NCBI GenBank assembly: GCA_944382875.1
Contig: CALWNQ010000005.1
Coordinates: forward strand, 62,001 to 126,000
Direction: 5' to 3'
Source of the DNA: an uncultured Clostridia bacterium
GTDB taxonomy: Bacteria; Bacillota; Clostridia; Oscillospirales; Ruminococcaceae
DNA length: 64,000 nt
This document shows positions 14,649-22,382 of the stretch, one piece after another. The notes under the pieces are model-generated. The model made no database searches. It was not told where the DNA came from and saw only the letters and a list, made by a program, of their open reading frames with translations. Made by a program: the position numbers and the translations under genes. Each line of letters opens with the position of its first letter. Position 1 is the stretch's first letter.

Positions 14649-14801
14649 TTACTTGTCTTCCTCGAGATATTCGGCTACAAAGCTTTCCAGATCCTGCTGG
14701 TTGGCAAACTGCGGACCAGCCTGCAGGATGTTTTCCCGCATCCAAGCCGGCAACGACTGGAAATAGGCATTTTCGGGCAGCGACTGCATAAACGGATTCA
14801 T
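14649..14801 (-). CDS. 50-residue hypothetical protein
   Basis: A short acidic protein starting MNPFMQSLPENAY and ending AEYLEEDK. AAAGGAGGGATTCG gives a strong ribosome site 6 nt before the ATG at 14801. It has an aromatic/Pro-rich first half (FQSLPAWMRENI) and an acidic C-terminal helix, and no cysteine, signal or membrane segment. It is divergent from the SPOCS gene next door. No function is assigned; a small spore- or sporulation-associated protein would fit the neighbours but is inference. Confidence 0.7.
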   Translation of the reverse strand: MNPFMQSLPENAYFQSLPAWMRENILQAGPQFANQQDLESFVAEYLEEDK

Positions 14802-14934
14802 CGAATCCCTCCTTTCTCTCAGATACCAAAAGTTTGTCCCGTTTTTTTCTGGTTATACGGATAAACGGCCGGCATATTGTCCGCAAAACGCGCATATGGA
14901 TGTGGTAACAGCCCAAAAAAGAAAGGATGATCTC

Positions 14935-16482
14935 ATGTCGCAGCCTGAACTCATCCGGGACACCCTCTGTGTTTCCGAGCTTCTCCTCGACGCCTCGTCT
15001 GAACAGTCGGTGGAGCTGGATTATGTCCTCCCGGATTACTACCCAAACATCTTCAAACTGCTCAAAACCTCTGTCACACCGGCCGTCCAGTCGTACAAAA
15101 TCAGCGGAAGCCAGCTTATTTTTGACGGCAGCGCCGAAGTGCGGATCCTTTATCTGCCAGAAGACGGCGGTCGCATCTGCTGTGTCCAGCAGAATATTCC
15201 CTTTTCCAAAACGGTCGACCTGCCCTGCGAATGCAGCGCCCCCTGGGTGCAGATCCTCCCGCGCTGCTATTTTGCAAACGGCCGGGCTGTCAACCCGCGC
15301 CGGCTCGATGTCCGCGGAGGCATCAGCTGCAAGGTTCGGGTGTCTGACCAGAAAGAGATCCCCGCCGTCACCGGCGGAAGCGGCGCCGGGATGCAGTTCC
15401 GCCAGCAGAAGCAGACGCTGTGCGGCGGACGCAAAAGCGCGGTCAAAACCTTTTCGATCAGCGAGGAGCTGACACTCCCCGATACCAAGCCGGCTTTCTC
15501 CTCCCTGCTGCACTGGTCAGCTGCCGCTGTTCCCACCGAAACCCGTTTGATTGCCAACAAAGCAATCTGCAAAGCCGATTTCACCATCCGTCTTTTCTAT
15601 CTGCCGCAGGCTGAAAATGAGCCTCCTCAGTCGGTAGAATTCACCATCCCGGTCAGCCAGATTGCCGACCTCCCCGGCGCCGATGAACAGGACAGCTGCA
15701 CCGTTTCCTTTGTCCCGGCCGGACTTACCATCGAGCCGCGCGCCGGTGAAAACGGCGAAAACCGGGTGCTTTCCTGCACCTGCAGCCTGCTGTTTGAGTG
15801 CTGCGCCGTCCGGAACACCGAAGTCATCCTTGCCGACGACGCCTACTCCACCCTCTATGAAACCACCGTTTCGTCCGCGCCCGCCGCGGCAGAGCGGCTG
15901 CTCGAAACAGCCGATCTCACCGCTACTTCCCGCAATACAGTGGAAACACCCGCTCCGGTTTCGGCGGTCTGCGAAGTATGGGCTTCGGCGGGAGAATGCT
16001 CGCTGCGGCTGGAAGAGGGAGCGCTCCTCCTGTCCGGCAACCTGGAGCTGACCGCCTGCTGCATCGGGGCCGACGGCGCGCCGTTTATCCTCGACAAAAC
16101 CATCCCGGTGGAGATCCGGCTCCTTTCTGATCTGGAAGCGGAAGAAATTTCAATGCTTCCAAGAGTGGAAGTTTTATCCTGCGGCTTTGCCATCCTGTCC
16201 GAAAACAGTCTGGAAATCCGCACCGAGCTGCGGGTGAGCGGCCTTGTCTGCGAAAAATGCCGGTTCCCGGTCATCCGGGACATCACCGTCAACGAAGACG
16301 CGCCCCGCTGCCGGGATCCCCGCTGCGCACTGCGGATCTGTTACGCGGACGCGGGCGAAAATCTCTGGGATATCGCAAAATCCTGTTCCACCTCCATGGC
16401 GGCCGTATTGGAGGAGAACGCACTGGAATCCGAACGGCTGGAGTCCCGCACCATGCTGCTCATTCCCCTCATTGACGGCTGA
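14935..16482 (+). CDS. SPOCS (DUF3794) and LysM domain protein
   Basis: A 515-residue protein with repeated SPOCS/DUF3794 beta-rich domains (for example FDGSAEVRILYLPEDGG and ADFTIRLFYLPQAEN, then LSGNLELTACC) and a C-terminal LysM-like segment (YADAGENLWDIAKSCSTSMAAVLEENALESERL), about 455-500. The family is linked to spore coat and cortex assembly. ATG 14935 has AAAGGATG 6 nt upstream; the frame is open further upstream but lacks that site. spoIVA follows 26 nt downstream, which supports a role in spore envelope assembly. Confidence 0.85.
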   Translation: MSQPELIRDTLCVSELLLDASSEQSVELDYVLPDYYPNIFKLLKTSVTPAVQSYKISGSQLIFDGSAEVRILYLPEDGGRICCVQQNIPFSKTVDLPCECSAPWVQILPRCYFANGRAVNPRRLDVRGGISCKVRVSDQKEIPAVTGGSGAGMQFRQQKQTLCGGRKSAVKTFSISEELTLPDTKPAFSSLLHWSAAAVPTETRLIANKAICKADFTIRLFYLPQAENEPPQSVEFTIPVSQIADLPGADEQDSCTVSFVPAGLTIEPRAGENGENRVLSCTCSLLFECCAVRNTEVILADDAYSTLYETTVSSAPAAAERLLETADLTATSRNTVETPAPVSAVCEVWASAGECSLRLEEGALLLSGNLELTACCIGADGAPFILDKTIPVEIRLLSDLEAEEISMLPRVEVLSCGFAILSENSLEIRTELRVSGLVCEKCRFPVIRDITVNEDAPRCRDPRCALRICYADAGENLWDIAKSCSTSMAAVLEENALESERLESRTMLLIPLIDG

Positions 16483-16508
16483 ATCAGGAAAAAGCGGAGG
16501 TAATCGGA

Positions 16509-17987
16509 ATGGAACAAACAAGTATTTACCGCGACATTGCCAAACGGACCGGCGGTGACCTTTACATCGGTGTGGTGGGGCCGGTTCGGACCGGCAAGAG
16601 CACCTTTATCAAAAAATTCATGGAAACACTGGTCATCCCCCACATCAGCGGTGAAACCGCACGGGAACGCGCCACCGACGAGCTCCCGCAGTCAGCCGCC
16701 GGCAAAACCATCATGACCACCGAGCCGAAATTTATCCCGGAAGACGCCGTCCGGGTGGAGCTGGAAGAAAACGCCAGTGCAATGGTCCGGCTCATCGACT
16801 GTGTGGGTTACATCGTACCCAGTTCGCTGGGCTATTTTGAGAACGAAGCGCCGCGGATGGTCCGCACCCCGTGGTTTGAGGACGAAGTCCCCTTCAATAT
16901 GGCGGCCGAAGTGGGCACCCGCAAAGTCATCACCGACCATTCCACACTGGGACTGGTCATCACCACCGACGGCAGCTTTACCGACATCCCACGGGAAGAA
17001 TATGAGGAAGCCGAAGAACGGGTGATCCGGGAGCTTTCGGAGCTGCAAAAGCCGTTCCTCATCCTCCTGAACACCCGCTCCCCTCGTTCGCCGGAGGCGG
17101 CAAAGCTCTGCGCCGAAATGGAGGAAAAATACGGCCGGCCGGTTGCGGCGGTCAACTGCCTGGAACTAAATGAAGAGGACATCCGCGCCCTTCTCTCCCG
17201 GCTGTTGCTGGAATTCCCCGTCCGGGAGATCGAAGTAGAGCTTCCCCGCTGGATTATTTCGCTCGAAAAAGGACATTGGCTCAAATCCGCCGTCTTTGAC
17301 GCCATCCGGGAAGCGGCGTCGGGCTTGCGGATTCTGCGGGAAGTTTCCGGCATCGGAAAGATTCTCTCCGGCTGCGAACAGATTGAATCCGCCACCGTGC
17401 GGGAAATCGCGCTGGGAACCGGCTGCGCCCGGATCTGCATTACCTTGAAGCCGTCCCTCTTCTACCAGATTTTAGGAGAAGCCACCGGCCTGACCATCTC
17501 GGACGAAGCGGATTTGATGCCCTGTATGAAAGAACTTGCCGCCTGCCAGCGGGAATATAACCGGCTCAAAGGGGCGCTCGATGAAGTGGCGGCGACCGGC
17601 TACGGCATTGTGATGCCATCGATGGAGGAGCTCCATCTGGAAGAGCCGCAGATTGTCCGGCAGGGCGGAAAATACGGCGTCCGGCTGCGCGCCAGCGCGC
17701 CGAGCATCCACATGATGCGGGCCGACATCCAGACCGAAGTGAGCCCCATCGTCGGCTCCGAAAAGCAGTCGGAGGAGCTGGTCAAATTCCTGCTGGACGA
17801 ATTTGAGGAAAATCCCAAAAAAATCTGGGAATCCAATATCTTTGGAAAATCCCTGCACGAACTGGTCAACGAAGGACTGCACAACAAACTCTACCGGATG
17901 CCGACCGACGCCCGGCTCAAATTACAAGAAACAATCGAGCGAATCATTAACGAAGGCTGCAGCGGCCTGGTCTGCATCATCCTCTGA
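16509..17987 (+). CDS. spoIVA: Stage IV sporulation protein A (coat-base ATPase)
   Basis: SpoIVA binds and hydrolyses ATP to polymerise on the forespore surface and lays the base of the coat. The 492-residue length equals that of the Bacillus protein. The P-loop is GPVRTGKST (24-32), and the C-terminal segment KLYRMPTDARLKLQETIERIINEG is the conserved membrane-anchoring region. Ribosome site CGGAGG precedes ATG 16509. It probably forms an operon with the SPOCS/LysM gene 26 nt upstream. Sporulation sigma-E control is expected from the family, but I do not see a clear site. Confidence 0.97.
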   Translation: MEQTSIYRDIAKRTGGDLYIGVVGPVRTGKSTFIKKFMETLVIPHISGETARERATDELPQSAAGKTIMTTEPKFIPEDAVRVELEENASAMVRLIDCVGYIVPSSLGYFENEAPRMVRTPWFEDEVPFNMAAEVGTRKVITDHSTLGLVITTDGSFTDIPREEYEEAEERVIRELSELQKPFLILLNTRSPRSPEAAKLCAEMEEKYGRPVAAVNCLELNEEDIRALLSRLLLEFPVREIEVELPRWIISLEKGHWLKSAVFDAIREAASGLRILREVSGIGKILSGCEQIESATVREIALGTGCARICITLKPSLFYQILGEATGLTISDEADLMPCMKELAACQREYNRLKGALDEVAATGYGIVMPSMEELHLEEPQIVRQGGKYGVRLRASAPSIHMMRADIQTEVSPIVGSEKQSEELVKFLLDEFEENPKKIWESNIFGKSLHELVNEGLHNKLYRMPTDARLKLQETIERIINEGCSGLVCIIL

Positions 17988-18047
17988 ACAGCCGACACAG
18001 TTTGTTTGCAAATGCACCCTGCTTTTTTCAAACAAATATGGTATACT

Positions 18048-18083
18048 GGAAAAACCGGATGGATGTTTCTGTCCGGTTTTATC
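18048..18083 (+). terminator. Hairpin after spoIVA
   Basis: AAAACCGGA (18051-18059) pairs with TCCGGTTTT (18072-18080), with a short T-run. It probably ends the spoIVA transcript; a TATACT at 18042-18047 just upstream means it could also be an attenuator for the next gene. Confidence 0.6.
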
Positions 18084-18109
18084 CTCATTTCGGAAAGGCG
18101 GAATCCCGT

Positions 18110-18934
18110 TTGAAAAAAGCTGTCCCCATCACCCTGCTTTCGCTTGCCGCGGCGGCACTCGCCTGCTTAGGCTACGCCCGGTTCATCGAGCCGGACCTTT
18201 TGACCGAAAAGCATTACCGCCGGGAAATCCCCGGTTTGTCGAAGCCGGTTACCGTCGCGTTTTTTTCCGATACCCATTTTGGCAAAAACTACTCCGACGA
18301 CAACATTTTCCGGATTGCCGAGAAAATTAACGCCGCAAAACCCGACCTTATCCTGTTCGGCGGGGACTTTTTCGATTCCTATTACCGGGATCAGGAAGAA
18401 CTGGACCTCTCGGTGCTGCAATCCGGACTTGCCCAGATGGAAGCTCCTCTCGGCAAGTTCGCCGTCCGCGGCAACCACGACTGGGGCGGCGGCGCTCACC
18501 AGGTTTATCCCGAAGTACTGGAAGCGGGCGGCTTCTCGCTGCTCATCAACGAAGGAATTTCGCTCCCCGGCGAAAACCTCTGGCTCTACGGCGCCGACGA
18601 TATGCTGCTCGGCAGTCCGGAAGCTCCTTCGTCTGTCCCAAACGGACAGGCAGGTATCCTCCTCTCCCACGAACCGGACCAGGCGGAAACGCTGCTCACC
18701 GACGGCATCCAGCTTGCTCTGTCCGGGCACTCTCACGGCGGACAGGTCCGCCTTCCCTTTGTCACAAACAAAATCCTGCCCACAGGTGCCCAACAGTATG
18801 TCCGTGGATGGTACACATTGCAAAACCAAGTCCCGCTTCTGGTCAGCAGCGGCATTGGCACCACCGTTCTGCCATTCCGCTTTGCAAGCCCGCCGGAAAT
18901 TTGCATTCTCGAGCTGGTGCCCGCATCTTCCTGA
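18110..18934 (+). CDS. Membrane-anchored metallophosphoesterase
   Basis: A 274-residue calcineurin-like phosphoesterase of the YkuE/YaeI type. A single N-terminal membrane segment (about 5-25) is followed by the five metal motifs: FFSDTHFG, GGDFFD, RGNHDWG, LLSHEPD and SGHSHGGQ. The probable start is TTG 18110 behind GGAAAGGCGG; the frame is open further upstream, but that part has no such site. YkuE-like relatives act at the cell envelope, and YaeI at lipid headgroups, but this substrate is unknown. It has no clear operon partner. Confidence 0.88.
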   Translation: MKKAVPITLLSLAAAALACLGYARFIEPDLLTEKHYRREIPGLSKPVTVAFFSDTHFGKNYSDDNIFRIAEKINAAKPDLILFGGDFFDSYYRDQEELDLSVLQSGLAQMEAPLGKFAVRGNHDWGGGAHQVYPEVLEAGGFSLLINEGISLPGENLWLYGADDMLLGSPEAPSSVPNGQAGILLSHEPDQAETLLTDGIQLALSGHSHGGQVRLPFVTNKILPTGAQQYVRGWYTLQNQVPLLVSSGIGTTVLPFRFASPPEICILELVPASS

Positions 18935-18941
18935 CCGCGCA

Positions 18942-18970
18942 TTTACATTTTGTCCAAAACAGTGTATAAT
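18942..18970 (+). promoter_or_regulatory. Promoter of the MetH-like gene
   Basis: TTTACA (18942-18947), 17-bp spacer, TATAAT (18965-18970), 33 nt before the ATG. Confidence 0.7.
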
Positions 18971-19003
18971 AGAAAAAAATCGCAACAGAAAGGACGAATC
19001 TCC

Positions 19004-20731
19004 ATGGAAAATAAGCTCCAAAATCTGCTCGACCGCAAACCGTTTGTCCTGCTGGACGGCGCAATGGGCACCATGCTCCAGAAGCGCGGCCTGAATGCCG
19101 GGGAACGCCCCGAGCTCTTTGTACTGCACCACCCGGAAATTGTAACAGAGGTGCACCGGGAATACCTCCAAAGCGGCAGTAATATCCTCTATACCTGCAC
19201 ATTTGGAGCCAACCGCAAAAAACTGGCCGGTACCGGCGTCACTCCCACCGAGGTCATCCGGGCCGCCGTTTCGGCCGCCAAAAATGCAGCCGCCGATTTT
19301 GCGGAAAACACGCCGCTCATCGCGCTCGACATCGGCCCCATCGGCGAACTGATGCGCCCCGCCGGCTCGATGAAGATGGAGGAAGCCTATGACATCTTCC
19401 GCGAAATGGTAACCGAAGGGGAAAAAGCCGGCGCCGACCTGGTCGTCTTGGAAACCATGTCCGATTTAGGAGAAGTGCGCGCCGCTGTTCTCGCCGTAAA
19501 AGAGAATACCTCCCTTCCGGTAATGGTCACCATGACCTTTGAAAAGAGCGGCCGCACCTTTACCGGCTGTCTGCCGGAAGCGATGGCCCACACCCTTTCC
19601 GGAATGGGCGTCGACGCCATCGGCATCAACTGTTCGCTTGGGCCTGCTGATATCTATCCGTTTGCTGCCCGGATTGCAGCCTGCACTGATCTGCCGCTCG
19701 TGGTAAAAGCAAACGCCGGCCTGCCGGACGCCAACAATGTCTATGAAATCGGACCGGAAGAATTTGCCCGCCAGATGAAGCCCTATGCCGATCTGGGAAT
19801 CCGCATCACCGGGGGCTGCTGCGGTACCACCCCCGCTTATATCGCAGCTCTGCGCGAAGCCCTCCGCTCCACCGTTCCCGCACAGAGAAATCCGGCTGTT
19901 CCGGCCTTCTGCACCGCTGCCGCCGTCCTTTCACCGGATGGGCTGCTCACCGCCGGGGAATGTTTAAACCCCACCAATCGCCCGGATTTGCAGCAGGCTC
20001 TGCTCGATAACGACCTGGATACCATTGTCGACATCGCCGCCGACCAGGCCGACGCCGGTGTGGATCTCCTCGACGTCAACGTGGGATGCCCCGGCGTCGA
20101 TGAGCCGGCGCTGATGGCGGCGGTTGTCGAGGAATTGCAGGGGATGTTCCGGCTGCCGCTGCTGATTGATTCCGATAATCCCGCTGTTGTGGAAGCAGGA
20201 CTGCGCGCTTTTCACGGCGTATCTGCCTTAAATTCGGTGAATGGCACCGAAAAGAGCCTTTCTGAGATGCTGCCGCTCGCGGCCAAATACGGGGCGTTCG
20301 TCATCGGCCTTGCGATGGACGAAGAAGGGCTCCCGGAAACAGCGGAAAAACGGCTTGCCATCGCGGAGAAAATCCTCGCGCGGGCTGCTTCGCTTGGTAT
20401 CCCCAAAGAACGGGTGCTGATCGACTGTGTCACTGTCCCGCTCTGCGTCCAACCCGAACAATGCGCCGAAACCCTGCGTGCCGTCCGGCTGGTGAAAGAG
20501 AAGCTGGGCGTTTCCACCGTTCTGGGGATTTCCAATATCTCCCACGGCCTGCCCGACCGGGAAGCGCTGAACCGCAGCTTCCTCAAGCTTGCAATGGAAA
20601 ACGGCCTTTCAATGGCAATCCTCAACCCCAATCAGCAGTCAGTCCTCGATGCCGCGCAATCCTCCGCCGCAGGCGAACCGGATGCCGAAGCGGTAAAGAT
20701 CCTGTCCCGTTGGTGTGATCTCTCCGAATAA
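19004..20731 (+). CDS. Homocysteine S-methyltransferase plus pterin-binding domain (short MetH-like)
   Basis: A 575-residue protein with the first two modules of methionine synthase. The homocysteine domain (about 1-290) has LDGAMGTMLQKRGL, GINCS and the zinc motif GGCCGTTP. The pterin-binding domain follows from about 315 (LNPTNRPDLQQAL, then VDLLDVNVG). The B12-binding and activation modules are missing, and full MetH has 1,150 residues or more. ATG 19004 follows AAAGGACG. It is followed at once by a terminator, so no cobalamin domain is cotranscribed. It might use a separate corrinoid protein or another methyl donor. Confidence 0.87.
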   Translation: MENKLQNLLDRKPFVLLDGAMGTMLQKRGLNAGERPELFVLHHPEIVTEVHREYLQSGSNILYTCTFGANRKKLAGTGVTPTEVIRAAVSAAKNAAADFAENTPLIALDIGPIGELMRPAGSMKMEEAYDIFREMVTEGEKAGADLVVLETMSDLGEVRAAVLAVKENTSLPVMVTMTFEKSGRTFTGCLPEAMAHTLSGMGVDAIGINCSLGPADIYPFAARIAACTDLPLVVKANAGLPDANNVYEIGPEEFARQMKPYADLGIRITGGCCGTTPAYIAALREALRSTVPAQRNPAVPAFCTAAAVLSPDGLLTAGECLNPTNRPDLQQALLDNDLDTIVDIAADQADAGVDLLDVNVGCPGVDEPALMAAVVEELQGMFRLPLLIDSDNPAVVEAGLRAFHGVSALNSVNGTEKSLSEMLPLAAKYGAFVIGLAMDEEGLPETAEKRLAIAEKILARAASLGIPKERVLIDCVTVPLCVQPEQCAETLRAVRLVKEKLGVSTVLGISNISHGLPDREALNRSFLKLAMENGLSMAILNPNQQSVLDAAQSSAAGEPDAEAVKILSRWCDLSE

Positions 20732-20733
20732 GC

Positions 20734-20773
20734 ACAAAACCTCCCTGCTCATCCAGCAGGGAGATTTTTTCTG
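20734..20773 (+). terminator. Terminator after MetH-like gene
   Basis: CTCCCTGCT pairs with AGCAGGGAG, followed by ATTTTTT. Confidence 0.88.
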
Positions 20774-20774
20774 C

Positions 20775-20806
20775 AAAAAAGAGCCGCTGTCTTGCGACAG
20801 CAGCCC
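20775..20806 (-). terminator. Terminator of surface protein 1 (minus strand)
   Basis: GCCGCTGTC / GACAGCAGC stem, with TTTTTT on the minus strand after it. Confidence 0.8.
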
Positions 20807-20824
20807 TTCAAGCGATATTTTCGA

Positions 20825-22216
20825 TTATTTGCGGCGTTTCTTGCCAAGGCCAATTACGGCAACAGCGGCAAGCGCCAATGCGCCGATCGCACCGCCGACA
20901 GCTTTGCCGGTCTGGGGAGCACTCACCTGCGGGACATCCTCGTCCTCAATTGCTTCGGGGGCATCCACCAGAGAAGCTTCCTCGGTTTCATCGGTCGGAA
21001 GAGAAGCCAAAGGAGTGTCCGGATCGCTGATTTCTTCCTCCGGAATGCTTTCTTCCGGCTCGCTCACTTCCGGATCACGCTCGGGGAAGCTGGGGAGTTC
21101 GGGAGGAGTAGATTCTTCCACATCCAGCTGCTCGAGTTCAAAGGCGGAATAAAATGCCATTTCGTAATTCATGTAACCATTGCCGATTCCAGGACCGTCA
21201 AATGCCATTCCCATGACAAATTCTGTACTCTCACCATTCAAAAGAGTATCGGTTGTCAGAGCTGTAAAGAAAGCATCGGTTGTGTCATACAATTCAGTGC
21301 CTTCCATATAATCACCGATACCGCGTGTTCTGGTAAAAGCTGTATTGCTGTTCGGATTCAGCTGTTCCCATTCCGCTTCGCCAAAAGCAAAGGACCAGTA
21401 ATCCTGATAGAAAACATTGTAGCTCATCGCACCCAGCTCGGGTTCCGGCCATTTGAACTGCACATCTAAAGTGCCATCCCCATTTTCCTGATACACTACA
21501 TAAGGAGCCATTTCCGGATGCAGCTCCATTTGTTCTTCCAGCGCTTCTACGGTCATGTTGCGGATACTGTTATTTCCAGTATTCGCTAAAACATCCGGAT
21601 CAATATTGTTATCCTTTACATATCGAGTAAATGCGTCTTCGCCGGTATATCCCGCTTCTTCCAGGTATCCATACAGATTAAATACCATGGCCGCTGTAAC
21701 ATTTGCGCTGCCGCTCACTCCAAACAAACCTTGGTAAATTGCTCTGGGAGTAAAAGAAATGGCAGAAACAAAATCCTTTGGAATCAACTGCCCGTCGTAG
21801 CCGAGATATTCGGTCTGTTCATAGTCATGTGCATTGGCTGTAGACAATACAAAACTGTCCTTCTGATAAGCATATTCGTGAGAAGACAAATTCGTAATGG
21901 TTACCTTAAACGGATAATATTGCCCCGGAAGAACAGATCCGACATACTGGTTAATGCAATTTGTGATTGCTTCATTTAGCTGCACGACCTGAGTCCCTTC
22001 AGCGTCTTCCCCAATCACAACATCAATGAGAATGTAATCCGGATCGCTTTCTGCATCATAAGTTACTGTCACGCCACTGGTTTGTGTCTTATACTCCACT
22101 GTACAGGTTTCCTCCGGAACCTCCCATTCCGCGTATGTAGGCAACGCACCGCCAGCACATATAAGAGATGCTGCCAACATCAAAACCGCTGCTTTCTGTT
22201 TCCAATTATTTTTCAT
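20825..22216 (-). CDS. Sortase-type surface protein 1
   Basis: A 463-residue secreted protein. A signal peptide covers about 1-29 (MKNNWKQKAAVLMLAASLICAGGALPTYA, given in brief), followed by an extracellular region I do not recognise, an acidic Pro/Glu-rich stalk (FPERDPEVSEPEESIPEEEI) and a cell-wall anchor: SAPQTGKAVGG, then a hydrophobic span and GKKRRK. APQTG differs from the usual LPXTG, so a sortase with different specificity is likely. From about residue 380 on it is nearly identical to surface protein 2, and the promoter region is also shared. Confidence 0.8.
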   Translation of the reverse strand: MKNNWKQKAAVLMLAASLICAGGALPTYAEWEVPEETCTVEYKTQTSGVTVTYDAESDPDYILIDVVIGEDAEGTQVVQLNEAITNCINQYVGSVLPGQYYPFKVTITNLSSHEYAYQKDSFVLSTANAHDYEQTEYLGYDGQLIPKDFVSAISFTPRAIYQGLFGVSGSANVTAAMVFNLYGYLEEAGYTGEDAFTRYVKDNNIDPDVLANTGNNSIRNMTVEALEEQMELHPEMAPYVVYQENGDGTLDVQFKWPEPELGAMSYNVFYQDYWSFAFGEAEWEQLNPNSNTAFTRTRGIGDYMEGTELYDTTDAFFTALTTDTLLNGESTEFVMGMAFDGPGIGNGYMNYEMAFYSAFELEQLDVEESTPPELPSFPERDPEVSEPEESIPEEEISDPDTPLASLPTDETEEASLVDAPEAIEDEDVPQVSAPQTGKAVGGAIGALALAAVAVIGLGKKRRK

Positions 22217-22247
22217 AAATTTTAACCTCCATATTTATATGATTTAT

Positions 22248-22297
22248 TAACTTTCTGATGTCAGTATAACATTTTATGGTCACATGCCAGTCACAAA
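22248..22297 (-). promoter_or_regulatory. Duplicated promoter region, copy 1
   Basis: A 50-bp block with one mismatch to 24573-24622. On the minus strand it contains TATACT (22263-22268), with CTGGCA about 16 bp upstream as a weak -35. The identical block on the two surface-protein genes implies common control. Confidence 0.65.
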
Positions 22298-22340
22298 GCA
22301 GAGAAAAAACTGGAAAATATTTTGACATTTCTACAAATAA

Positions 22341-22372
22341 GGACTGCCGTCTGTTGGCGGCAGCCCTAAAAA
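22341..22372 (-). terminator. Probable terminator of surface protein 2
   Basis: GGGCTGCCG / GGCAGTCC stem on the minus strand, with a weak T-run; 11 nt after the stop at 22383. Confidence 0.5.
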
Positions 22373-22382
22373 CTATCTGAAA

